From Ophioceras dolichostomum (taxonomy: Eukaryota; Ascomycota; Sordariomycetes; Magnaporthales; Ophioceraceae), in assembly GCA_003049485.1 (NCBI GenBank), contig PYST01000386.1:1-33912 (forward strand): a stretch of 33,912 bases of DNA, in the 5' to 3' direction. This document shows, piece after piece, positions 20,966 through 31,272 of this stretch. How positions within the stretch are numbered: position 1 is the stretch's first letter; every line of letters starts with the position of its first letter. Below the pieces are notes generated by a model. The model was not told where the DNA came from, did no database searches, and saw only the letters and a list, made by a program, of their open reading frames with translations. A program made the translations under genes and the position numbers.

Positions 20966-22776
20966 CTAAGCGTCCTCCCTCCTCCTCCGAATCCCAATCT
21001 CCAACCCCAGCGGCTTGTTCAAGAACCCCTCCCTCGTCTCCATCCCCTCCTGCCTCAGCTCGACCTCATACCGCCTCGCCCACGTAGCCACAATAAGCTT
21101 CATCTCCATCTCGGCCACGTTCCTGCCCACACACGCACGCGGCCCATAGCTGAACGGCAGAAACGCGTTCTTCTGCCGCGCACTCAACCCGCCATTCCCC
21201 TTCTCGTCAACCAGCCACCTCTCGGGCCTGAACATATCCGCATCCTGCCCCCAAATATCCTTCGAGTGATGAATAGTGTACGTCGGCACGCTCAGCACCG
21301 TTCCGGGCGGGAAGAAGTGGCCCCTGATGGTCACCCCAGGTGAGTCGAGCGGGATCTGGCGCGGCAGGCCTATGCCAGACGTGCAGTGGATGCGCATCGC
21401 CTCGTTGATGACCGCGCTTAGATAGGGCAGGTCGCGCACCATGTCGAAGGTCGGCACGTTCGTCTCGCCCGGGATCGCCGCGTCCAGCTCGGCCTGCAGG
21501 CTACGCATGACGCCGGGAGTGCGCACGGCGTGGAACAGAAGGGCGCACGACGTGTTGCTCGTCGTGTCGCTGCCCGCGATCAGCTGCGTCAGCGCCTCGG
21601 CCGTCAGCTCTTCCCTGCCAAGCGGTTCTCCTTTCTCGTCTTTGCCCTCCTGCAGCCTCGCCAGCAGATCAGTTCTGCTTGTCCCAGCGGCAGGAGGGCT
21701 CTCGAGCCGCGTCTGGACGCGCGCAACGGCTATTCCCGCAAGGTTCTGCACGGCGGCGAGGCCGCGGCTGAAGAATGGGTCGGGCAGCCAGCGGGCGTAG
21801 GGCTTGAGTTGGGGGAGACAGCCCAAAGCTGCGGAGACCTCGCCTCTGCGGTTGAGGATCTCGATGGCGGGCGCGAAGGTGGGCTTCGAGGGAGACGAAG
21901 AAGAGTTGGCAGTGGAGCTGACGCTGCGCCGGATCTCGGCCATGTCTTCGCCGCGGGCTAGCATGCCGAAGGGCGCACCGAACGCGAGGTCGCCGATGAT
22001 GTCGAAGGCGAGGAAGTTGAACCAGCGGAGGCAGTCTAAGTGCGCTGATGCTAATGCTGCAGCACCTGGAGAAGCTGAAGCTGAAGCTGAAGCGATAAGG
22101 CCGTCCCAGCGTTTCACGAAGAGCTCGAGGTTGTGGTGGATGTACGGCTCGAACTGGCCGACCGACTTGGGAGAGAAGGTGTGCGAGACGATCTTGCGCT
22201 TGCGCGTGTGCTCTACCCTGTCGCGGGTGTTGAAGAGGCCCCTTTTGATGGACACGAAGGCGTCGTAGAAGCTCCTATTCGTTTTTGATGGTGCTTTTGT
22301 ATCAGTGGGCAAACTTCGCATGCAGTGGAGTGTGTGATGAGTGTCCCCATGCTGTCATCGTCATCCGCACTACGAGCCCATACTCCGTGATCATCGCGGC
22401 ATACTAACTAGGAACCCGTTGTATCATACTAGAAAGAAAAAAATACGCGGCACGGTACCACTTACGACTTCAAGAACCCGTTCCCGTGGCCGTAGATGGC
22501 CGCAATGGTATCATCGTCCGCAATGCTGACATGGTTAGGCTGTATCCTGACCACTGGACCCAGCTTCTTGTGAATCTCATCCACAATGATGGAGCGTTTG
22601 CCGCGACGGCAGGTAGACAGCAGCCACAGGTCAGTGAACTGCGCGGGGAAGGGCGCAGGTATGCCTCGTAGGTGCCCGTAAGTCACGAAGTATGGATACA
22701 GGTAGAAGAATGCCAGTCCGATGGGTATCAGGAGCAAGGCGTAGGGTGAGAAGAGGATCTCGGAGACGATGGCCAT
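20966..22776 (-). CDS. bphA: CYP53-family P450, probable benzoate 4-monooxygenase
   Basis: Exons 22776-22466 and 22274-20966 give 539 residues. The 191 bp intron (GTAAGT..TAG, phase 2) joins GHGNGFLKS to SFYDAFVSIKRGLFNTRDR, a continuity typical of this family. Residues about 8-30 form the ER membrane anchor. Motifs in order: AGSDTT of the I-helix (337-342), the ExxR charge pair EAMR (395-398), FRPERW (452-457) and the haem loop FSYGPRACVG (478-487; Cys485 is the ligand). CYP53 enzymes use O2 and electrons from NADPH-P450 reductase to turn benzoate into 4-hydroxybenzoate, which enters the protocatechuate/beta-ketoadipate route and helps detoxify plant phenolics. The length is slightly above the family norm because of an Ala/Ser insert (about 166-180, partly from a GAAGCT repeat) and a Ser-rich loop near 223-233. 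The family is clear; the exact substrate is inferred. Confidence 0.88.
22071..22094. repeat. GAAGCT hexanucleotide repeat within the P450 gene
   Basis: Nearly four copies of GAAGCT on the plus strand, encoding alternating Ser and Ala on the minus strand between the B/C region and the next conserved block of the P450. The reading frame is kept. Confidence 0.8.
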
Positions 22777-24007
22777 CTCTGCTTGCTGAGAGGAGACCCA
22801 AAGTGCAGGAATAGATGTACGGAAGGGGCTGGCAGTGCGGGATGGTCGTCTGTCGCCGTTCTTTGACGGTCAAGGTCAAGCTCAGGAAGCCCTCCGTTCG
22901 GATGACAAGCGAAGAAGCGATCGAGGAGGAGTTAAAGCAACGGCTCGAAAGACCGCATAGCAAGAGCAGTGCAGCTAGAAGTTGATCTCCAGAACCTTAA
23001 ATGTACATCAACTGTGCCTAGAACTGTCCCTGAAGCTAGATCCCGAGATTCATCGCCGGAGTGGTTTGTGTGGACTCTCTGGTCTGGTCCCGGCTTGTTC
23101 CCCGCACTCAGCAATGCCAACCCCTGCACCCCAGATCCGTAGCGGGGTCTGTTGACAAGAGATGGATGGATGGGTTGCATCCACTACGCCAACGACGTTT
23201 GCCAGCTCTTTTTGTCTGCAATATTCTGGGGAGCGGCACTTGGTCTCGGGCCAGCGTCCGTGGCTAGATTGCTGCTATGGACTCGAGAAGTGATGCATGC
23301 GGGCGCAGTTGGGCTGAAATGAACACAGAGCGGCCCACAGCTGTCTTGCCGCTGCTTGTTGCCAGCTCTAGCCCGGGAGACAACGTCGGTATTTGTTCGA
23401 GTGGGTAGCTGGGGATGCAAGCTTGCTACTGGCCGAGGTCTTCCTGGTAAAGGTTTCCTGTTTCGGAGGGGACGAGAATCACTTGCCTAGGGGGTGACTG
23501 GTTGGACGAGCGGATCGGCTACTGGTGGCGGAGCGTAAGACTGCCCGCTCGCTCGAGTACCGGCATCCGAACATCGAGGATCCGCGATCGGCTTTAGTAC
23601 AGGTATTAAGAGACAAACTCGACGAGGAAGAAGGAGGTCTTGTCAAATTTGTCAACAAAATCGGCTGGATTCATCCACCCCGAAGCGAACGCAGCGAACG
23701 CCGAACTCTTCTCTGTCTTCACGGTAACGAGAAAAGAGAACCCCTGGACCTGGCGCGACCTTGACCGTCACTTGTAATCGATACCTTCTTACACATCACT
23801 CCTTAACATACGGCGTCGTGCGTGAGGGAAAGAACTTTCCGCCCGCTCTATCTCTTACCCATGCATGTCTTCGATCGCGTGTTTGCTTCCCTGCAGTTGC
23901 CCATCGTACCCTGCTCAGGTTGATGGACGGACAGACAGAATGTTCCCAACAGTTCGGCCAGTTCAGTAATCCCGGTTGTGACCTCGACACTGTCCGTCGG
24001 TGTGTCC
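22777..24007. other. P450 promoter and AP-1 mu 3' flank
   Basis: About 1.2 kb between two minus-strand genes; the left part is the P450 promoter and leader, the right part the 3' UTR of the AP-1 mu gene. Open frames of 60-110 codons exist (for example 22631-22963 minus, 23525-23764 plus from a GTG) but show no domain pattern. Confidence 0.55.
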
Positions 24008-25684
24008 TCATACCGCGTCAGGCAGCCTGACGGCAATATCGCCGGACTGCGTGATGTATCGAACCCAGGGCAGGGAGGGGTATTGTAACTGTGCAGGAGA
24101 AAGGGGTTAGACTCGGAGCTGATATACGCAGGATACCAGGATGGATGGTGGAAAGAGTAGAGTAACATAGGCGCACCTTCGGCTCCGTGATCTTCAGATA
24201 CCTCACCTGGATCCCGCTCGTCGTAAAGTACGGGATCTCAAACTTGACCTGGATCGGCCTCTTCGCACCCTTGCCTGGTCCGCCAACCCCACCCATGCTG
24301 CCTCCAAAGCCGCCCGTCATCCCGCCTCCACGCTCGTCGTCGCCCCTCACGCTCGGCAGCCCCAGCTCCGCACGCATCAGGAACTCCTTCAGGCCGCCGA
24401 ACTGCTTGATCTTCCAGACGATGGCGCTCTGCTCGGGCGCGTAGTGCACGCTGCCGATGTTCGTCCTGAACCTGGGCGTGTCCGCGTCGTCGGGGACGGG
24501 CACGATGATCTCGACGTTGTTCGCCGTCGACCTCCGCTTGAACTGGGCCTTGGCCTTCAGCATGTACTCGATGCGGGAGCCGCTGTGCGACTCCACAACG
24601 CACTCGACCCAGATCAGGGGCTTGACCTGGGTGTTGAGGCGGTAGCTCATCAGCTCGAACTCGCCGTCGGGCGGGATGAACGAGATGGTCCTGTCGTTCT
24701 CAAAGCGCGACAGCCTGACGCACTGGTGGAACTTGACGTCCTCCATCTCGATCGCTTTTCCTCTTGTCGTCCGGCCCGTCGTTTCAAACATGACTTTGTC
24801 GTTCAGCCCCAGCCTCAGCTCCGGCATGCCCGACAGATAGCACTTCATCTTGATGGCGCCCAGGATCTCGGACCTCAGCACGTTGCCGTTGGCCGAGACG
24901 AGGAGGTTGAGCGACTCGACCACGTCCAGGAAGACCTCGTTCTTGCGGTACCGGATGCCCTCGGACCGCCAGCTGACGGCGTTGGTGACGGCGATGGGCG
25001 GGCGAGCCTGGATCTCGAGCTTGTGCGACTCCTGCGTGATGTACTCCTGCAGGATCTTGGACTCGGTCGTCTGCGGATACCCAAAGTCCATCATCTCGTC
25101 CAGCAGCTCGTAGATGATGACGAAGTTGTCCCGTATTGACTCCTCCTCCAGCGCCTTGAAGTACTCGGTGAACACCTCGACCACCTTGTGCAGGAATAGC
25201 AGGATCTCGGCCGCATTCGTGTTGCGCTTGGTCAGGGCGAGCAGGTAGAGGTTGTTGTGGCGGATGTAAAGGTACTGCATGCATGGGAGAAGCGACTGGT
25301 CAGTACTATACGTAGAGATTTCGTTGTCTGCTGCACGCTGCCCGTGATACGAGGTCGGGCCTGCGACTTGCGTTCTTGGCCTTCTCGCGGGGTTCATTTG
25401 GGCTGGTAGACATACATTAATTCCTTCGTGCGAGAAGCATGGTGGCACGGCAGATGACTCTTCTTCGGCTTCGCTGAGCAGGATTGGAAACTTCTCGACC
25501 GCTGACATTGGGATGTCTCCCCGGTAGTTTCGGGCCAGAAGCGTCTGAACGAATGCGGCAGTGGTGGGGGCGCCAGCGTCAGTCAGGAGGGGGACAAGCT
25601 GGGGGGAACGGGGAACGTCTCCCGGTGCGATCACTATGAACATACCTTGCCCTTAAGGTCAAGGAAAAACACTGCAGAAGCCAT
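24008..25684 (-). CDS. APM1: AP-1 clathrin adaptor complex, medium (mu) subunit
   Basis: Four minus-strand exons: 25684-25646 (MASAVFFLDLKGK), 25544-25416, 25274-24177 and 24088-24008, total 448 residues, the usual length. All three introns are phase 0. The third uses GTGCGC, a weak donor, but the join EPK/LQYPSLPWVRYI restores the conserved C-terminus. Residues 1-140 form the longin-like N-terminal domain that packs in the adaptor core; about 165-448 form the mu homology domain that reads tyrosine-based YxxPhi sorting signals. The stretch RPPIAVTNAVSWRSEGIRYR is characteristic of mu-1, distinguishing it from mu-2 and mu-3. A Gly/Met-rich loop near 380-405 is a fungal feature. AP-1 sorts cargo between trans-Golgi network and endosomes. 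The gene is a conserved housekeeping gene. Confidence 0.95.
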
Positions 25685-28600
25685 GATGGGCTACCCTCCG
25701 AGTTGTGTGCGCACGCAGAAGAGATGATCCGCCGTGGAAGTCGTGGCGGGGGGAGGACGATTCGCTGTCCCCAAAAGCGCGAGGTGTTAGGCACCGATCT
25801 CGGTCGGCGCAATCCTCTGCGTTCAGCAGGTGTCTTAGAGATGCAGGTGGCTCAGGAGTCGGTCGCGCAATCGAAAATCGTCCTGTGGCACGCGGTTTGC
25901 GTTGAATCGAAGCTCGTTGAGTTGAAATGTGCATACACCGATGATGCTGCTGGAAGCTGCTCCATTCCATGCCACCATCTCCATTTGTCGCCGCCTATCA
26001 GATTCGCCAGCCGTCGGGCAGCCGCCAAGCGATACCTAGACGGTGGGGTTGAAACGGGACACGGCACCGCAAAAACCAAAGCGGCCGGCGTGCAGGCGCA
26101 CGGTCCACTCAGCAGATGGCGGGGCGAACATTGGTTTCTTCAAAATCCAGCCAAAAAAAATTCAGCCTCTGTTTCTCCTCTCTTACTTCCCTCATCAACG
26201 CGCCCTTAGACAGTGCAAGCCGTCATCCACGACAGGAGCTGGCATTCTGTCAGTATTCCGACAGTGGCAATCAGTTGATGAGACGCGATTCCAGGACGCT
26301 AAGAAGGAAATTTCACTTGGTTTCATTAAGAACTGCCAGAGTACTGTCCGTACCTTTCTTTGTGCGGACTTTTCCCCGTTGCTTTGGCGGTGTCAGAGGA
26401 ACCAGACATGCATTCATCAGTACGCTGATTACAGGCCCCGAGCCTCGCCCACCTGTTTTTGTTATCTTGACCCAGCTGTTGATGACAGGTTTTTGAGTCC
26501 AAGAGATTTGCGGCTGGCTTTCGAGCATATACAAATCAAGGGAGCGGTTTTGGGTGTTTTGAAGTCCAGACGCCCGCCCAATGCGCGTGCCTCAGATTGG
26601 GTCCGCGCCGACCTGCCAATGTATATGGCGTGTGTTTGTGCTCCCGCTGGAGCCCACGTCGCTGACTCGCATTTCTTGGATTGCACCACAGCCTCACAAA
26701 TCGCGACAAAAGCCCAGCGATAATCGGCGAAGACTACGTGAGAATGGATGGGCAGAGTCAGAGCTGAGACTTACCGAGGCAGGATGCAGGAGGAGGAAGT
26801 CACGAGTCATCAAGAGCCGTTCAATGCACCGACCCGCCTCACCCACCAAAAGCATTCTCCAACGTGGAGCGCACCCTAGGTTCCGGTAACGAGAAACGAG
26901 AGGTGAAAGAGACGCGAATGATAGATGGAAGGGAAGTATACACAGCACCTCGTACAGCCGAGACATTTTCGTGGAGGCATACACCCCAAGTGTTTTCCAC
27001 TTGTCATAGTGTCTTGGCTCCTGATACCTGCCTGGCTTGCCACAGAAGCCGCCCGCCAAAAAGAAAAACGAGGTCTCAATTTTGCATGTGATGTCTCTGA
27101 GGGACAGACCCACCAATCGGCACAGGCATGGCACATGATTGACTGCCCTGGCATCCGAGACTGGTGCAGCCGTTTGCTTCCCCTTCCCTTTCCCCTTCCC
27201 CTTTCACCGCATTGGCCAACCACCACTATCGCCTAACATTATGCTTGCCAGCGAACCAACCAAGTCGTCTGGTTACGCCATCCATCCATCGGCAGTGGCA
27301 CCAGTGGGACAGATCCAAGTCTGACACGTGCTGAGCAAGTCGTGGTTCCACTCTCCCCAAAAAGGCTGGTTGCTGGCGTCGGGGGGCAGAAGGGGTGAAA
27401 GATGCTCATCCTATTTTTACCCAAGAGGGGAGGTCCATCCATCCCATTCTATCGTCAACCTGTGACTTTCGTTTCTGCTGCCCTGTGTGTATGTAGATAG
27501 TCCGGCGGGGGACGGGAAGACTTGTGAGAAGTCGGTTCAACAGTAGTATACGAACACGACGGCAGGGAAGTTCCGTTGGAAACCCAAAACAACAAACTAC
27601 GGACTCAAGAGCTCTGCGCTCGTTTGTCAAAAGTATACGAGATGGAATAGACGCACCGCCTCGAGGTTGTGATCAGAAGCCTACTGCCAACTCAGTGGGG
27701 TGGGGGTTTCGCTTTGTCTTCGTCAAGGAATTCGAGGCTAAAGCACATGCCTCGGGCCAGCAGCTGCAGTTGTATCACGCTGCACGCCGGGCTGGCCTTG
27801 AGATATGAATGGCCGGGATTCCCACGCTTCCAGGGCGTCACGGGAGGCGCCTGACCACAAGCCCAACAGACCGAACACCAGCTCATGAGAAAACAACAGA
27901 ATGACTGACTGACGACCGACCGGTCGGGCTCTAGGGGATTTTTTGCCTTCTGTTCTTTTACCTTTCCATTGTCTTCTCCCTCAGGTTCTAGTCCAGCCGA
28001 CCAGTCGTCGCTGGTCGCATCAGCATTGAGCTCATCAGCACATGCAACCCAACCCCAACACGCTGGAAACCGAGAACTCGCGCGTAATCGGACTGGATAG
28101 ACTTTAGTACTGACAGGCTGACACAGCGCCCCCCAATACCTGCACTTGACCCCATCAAATCAATCCATCATCGTAGGGCAATCACCTGCTTTTTGACGGC
28201 GTTGCCCCACATTGCGCCCAGCCGTTCCTTACGGAATACAGTGCCCGCCCGGGCCATCTGCCTGTGCCATTCGCCTCCTTCACGTTCACCTTCATGTCCG
28301 TTCAACCCGCCCGCTCTTCCTTTCCCCGAATGAGATGGTGGGCAGATCCCTCTTTGAAATCTGAATCTCACCCGCTCTCTCTCATATTTTTCAGGCGGTA
28401 GCGCTCTCGTCCCCTGCCGAGTCCGCTCTGCTACTTTGTCCTCCGTACTCCGTCCTCCGTCAATTCGCGACGAAAACCTGCCTCCCTCTTGATACCTACC
28501 TCTCCTAGTTCATCCGCCGTGTTAGAGTCCATCTTCGGTTCGTTAATTTTTCTCTCGGTCCCTCCTCGTGCAAGGGAATCGGCGGCTGCTGCAAGTCTGC

Positions 28601-29142
28601 AAGTGCCTGACGCCCTTTTTGTCCCGTAGCTTGAACCGGTCCCTTGACACAATCTCTCGGCACTAGGATGATGCATGCAGCCCTCCTCGCTCGACCTAAC
28701 TCTAACACTGTTGTCTTCCCTAAGATTAGGATAGAACACCGCGGAACCAGGAAAAACACAGAGCGAAAAGCTAGACGAGCGAACGAAGAACGCAGAATTT
28801 GCAGAAACCTCCAAGCCACAGGCGCCTCCCCTGTGCGCTCGAACTTCACGGTCGCACGCCTCTCTCACTGCGATTTCCCACCATCGTCCCATACCAGCCA
28901 AAATCCCCCATACTCCCGACGTCCTGGCTGGTGCCCGCCCACTCGCACGCCATGTCCCAGCTTCTGTAGGGGTTATTTTAGGCTCTGCCCTCCTTATGAG
29001 CCCGGCTGTCCGTCCGTCGCCTACCGCCCATCGCTTCTCGCTTTGTCTGCGCTACCCTCCCGCTCAGGTCTCTCGTGAAAGGGGGGGAAAGTAAATAGTC
29101 GAACGCAGCCCGAAAGAAAAAGGAGACGGGAACCGTTTCGCC
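25685..29142. other. 3.5 kb gene-free region between divergent APM1 and OPI1-like genes
   Basis: Both flanking genes start outward from here, so it holds two promoters and leaders. The longest stop-free stretch, 26043-26723 plus, opens with GTG and its first ATG lies near the end, so I do not call it. From about 28380 on the DNA is C/T-rich, as expected for the OPI1 leader, and several ATGs there (from 28668) could form upstream open frames. No tRNA, rRNA or transposon was recognised. A non-coding transcript or an unusual spliced gene cannot be excluded by eye. Confidence 0.55.
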
Positions 29143-31272
29143 ATGGAGCAAGATCACATGCTCGCACCACGGCACCACGACCGTGACGATTCTAAACATC
29201 TTCCGCCTCCCCTCACTACCACTAATCCCTTCGACTTCCATCCCTCTCTTCCTCCCGCCGCCGGTACTCAGCCGCCGCCGCCCTCGTACGGCCACCACTA
29301 CCACAGCAGCCACCACCACAACCACAGCTTGAGCAAACACCACCTAGTCCACGGCAGCCAGTCGCACGATCCCAAGTCGCTTTCCTTCCCCGACGCGCCG
29401 ACGACCGAGCTCGCTCCTCTGCACCACAAGAAGAGCAGCAGCACGTCGACCAAGAGCTATGAACTTTCGCCCTCCACCAAAACGCTCCCGTCGTTCTCGA
29501 CCCTGACAGACTCCCTGTCACCACTCGCTTCGACCGCGAGCTCGTCCGCCGCCGCGTCTGCGTCGCCGCCCGACCACAGCCAACACCAGGACCTGCATCA
29601 CCTGCGATCGCCGCCGGCCGTTAGCAGTTGGCCCAGTCTAAATCCCCTGACGACGTACTATACGCCTAGCCATGCTCTTCCTGCCGACTCGCCCGCCAAG
29701 ATGGATGTGGAAATGAGCGGCACCCGGGCGGGCAGCGTCAGTCTGGACGACCCTGATGTCCGCATGGCCGCCGAAGCCCTGGGTGACCTCCGAGCTGGTA
29801 TGCGAACAAGAAGATTTCCCCTGTATTCTGCAGTTCTCTTCCTCGTTTCTAACTTGGCCTGCGTAGACTTCGTCTCGACAACCCCACAACCAAACAATCC
29901 AGAACCACTTTTGCAGCTGCTCACGACGTCACACCCCCTCCTCGCCAGAACGATCGAGGGCACCACGTCCGCGTATAATAACTCGAAGAACTTCTCGCCA
30001 CGGTTCAAGTCGAGTGCCGAATATGTGGAGGGCTATCTGACCCCGATCGGGAACACGCTAGGCTCGGTTGGCCGCGTCACGGGCGTCGAGGGTGGTGTGC
30101 GTTGGTTCCTTCGCGGCTCCAGAAGACAACCGTCGTCGGTCGCCGACCTCGAGTCCGGCGATGGCGCGCGGAACAAGAGACGGAGAATGGGCGACGGATC
30201 CCGGGAAGCTCGCCCGGCAACGGGGAGCCGAAGCACGGCTGAGGACGGCACCCCTGTGTCAGACCTGAACAAACCGCCAGAGTTCGACCCGTACGCGTTC
30301 CGAACCAAAGAGCGCCGCACCTCGATGAGCACGGTCGACACGCTGCCGGCTTACGACGACCACCGATCGCCCGCCTACATAGAGACCGAGACCGGCGATG
30401 ACGAGGGGACTGCCCTCGTGTCCCAAGACTCCAATGCGTCCGCTCCCGCGAACGCCGCCTGGCAGCAGCGGCTGATCATGTCCACGTCCGGGCTCAGCAT
30501 CGCCATGAGCGAGGAGAGCTTGCGCAGCCTGAAGTACTGTCTCCAATGGCTGCGCTGGGCGAACGATCACATCGGCAAGGTCATCGGCACCCTGAAGGCG
30601 ACGCTGGACCAGTACGAGCAGCACCCGAGCCAGGCCGGCGCCGCCGGTGCCGAGGACACCATAATGGCCGTCGATGGACAGTCTCCCGCTGCCCCCCAAT
30701 CTGCCGCCCAGGGTGACAGCCAAGGCCAAGGCCACGACAGCAACGAGCTCCTCGGCCAGCGCGTCGCCGCGTTGAAGAGCGACGTGCTCAAGACTCTCCG
30801 CGCCGTTATTGACACCGTCTCCAAGTACGCCGGCGGCGCCCTCCCCGAGAACGCCCGCGTCCTCGTCCGTCGCCACCTGACCAGCCTCCCGCAGCGCTTC
30901 CGTCTCGCCAGCCAAGCCGGGGAGCCCGGCTCGTCGTCCGGCTCCAGCTCCTCTTCCGGCCAGCAGGACGAGAAGGAGGTCCGCGAGGGCGCCCAGCGCG
31001 TGCTCCTCCTCGCGCAAGAGGGGCTCGACATGATGGCGCAGGTCAGCGGTGTGCTGGACGGCACCATCGTCAGCGCCGAGGAGTGGTGCGCCAGGCTCGG
31101 CCGCAAGAAGCAGGAGGAGCGCGCCGCGCTGGAGCAGCAGCAGCAGAACCCGCAGCAGCAGCCGCGGGTCGAGCCGCTGACTGGCGTTGACATCGATGCG
31201 TCGGGTGATATCAAGATGGGCGGTGGTTACGATGCCACCGCCGCCCCCGCTTTCGATTCCAAGACTGGCTAG
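29143..31272 (+). CDS. OPI1: Opi1-family transcriptional repressor
   Basis: Exons 29143-29797 and 29867-31272 give 686 residues. The intron is only 69 bp (GTATGC..TAG, phase 1), a multiple of three and free of stops, so an unspliced reading of 709 residues is possible. Splicing joins DVRMAAEALGDLRA to DFVST, the family's usual continuity. Residues 1-200 are disordered and rich in His, Ser and Pro. The Opi1 domain follows: MAAEALGDLRADF (208-220), then SKNFSPRFKSSAEYVEG and TVGRVTGVE-type motifs up to about 300, a basic NKRRR stretch, and a block near 430-485 (RLIMSTSGLSIAMSEESLRS onward) matching the activator-interaction region. In yeast, Opi1 holds phosphatidic acid and Scs2 at the ER and, when released, enters the nucleus to repress inositol-responsive phospholipid genes through Ino2. 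That role is assumed here by family. Filamentous fungi may use different partners. Confidence 0.9.
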   Translation: MEQDHMLAPRHHDRDDSKHLPPPLTTTNPFDFHPSLPPAAGTQPPPPSYGHHYHSSHHHNHSLSKHHLVHGSQSHDPKSLSFPDAPTTELAPLHHKKSSSTSTKSYELSPSTKTLPSFSTLTDSLSPLASTASSSAAASASPPDHSQHQDLHHLRSPPAVSSWPSLNPLTTYYTPSHALPADSPAKMDVEMSGTRAGSVSLDDPDVRMAAEALGDLRAGMRTRRFPLYSAVLFLVSNLACVDFVSTTPQPNNPEPLLQLLTTSHPLLARTIEGTTSAYNNSKNFSPRFKSSAEYVEGYLTPIGNTLGSVGRVTGVEGGVRWFLRGSRRQPSSVADLESGDGARNKRRRMGDGSREARPATGSRSTAEDGTPVSDLNKPPEFDPYAFRTKERRTSMSTVDTLPAYDDHRSPAYIETETGDDEGTALVSQDSNASAPANAAWQQRLIMSTSGLSIAMSEESLRSLKYCLQWLRWANDHIGKVIGTLKATLDQYEQHPSQAGAAGAEDTIMAVDGQSPAAPQSAAQGDSQGQGHDSNELLGQRVAALKSDVLKTLRAVIDTVSKYAGGALPENARVLVRRHLTSLPQRFRLASQAGEPGSSSGSSSSSGQQDEKEVREGAQRVLLLAQEGLDMMAQVSGVLDGTIVSAEEWCARLGRKKQEERAALEQQQQNPQQQPRVEPLTGVDIDASGDIKMGGGYDATAAPAFDSKTG

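Noticed and set aside
9671..22776. Secondary metabolite gene cluster
   Set aside because: A regulator, membrane proteins and a P450 are present, but there is no polyketide synthase, NRPS, terpene cyclase or other core enzyme. The P450 looks like a catabolic CYP53.
26043..26723. 226-codon open frame in the APM1-OPI1 gap
   Set aside because: It opens with GTG, has no early ATG, shows no domain pattern or hydrophobic/charged periodicity, and several other frames overlap it.
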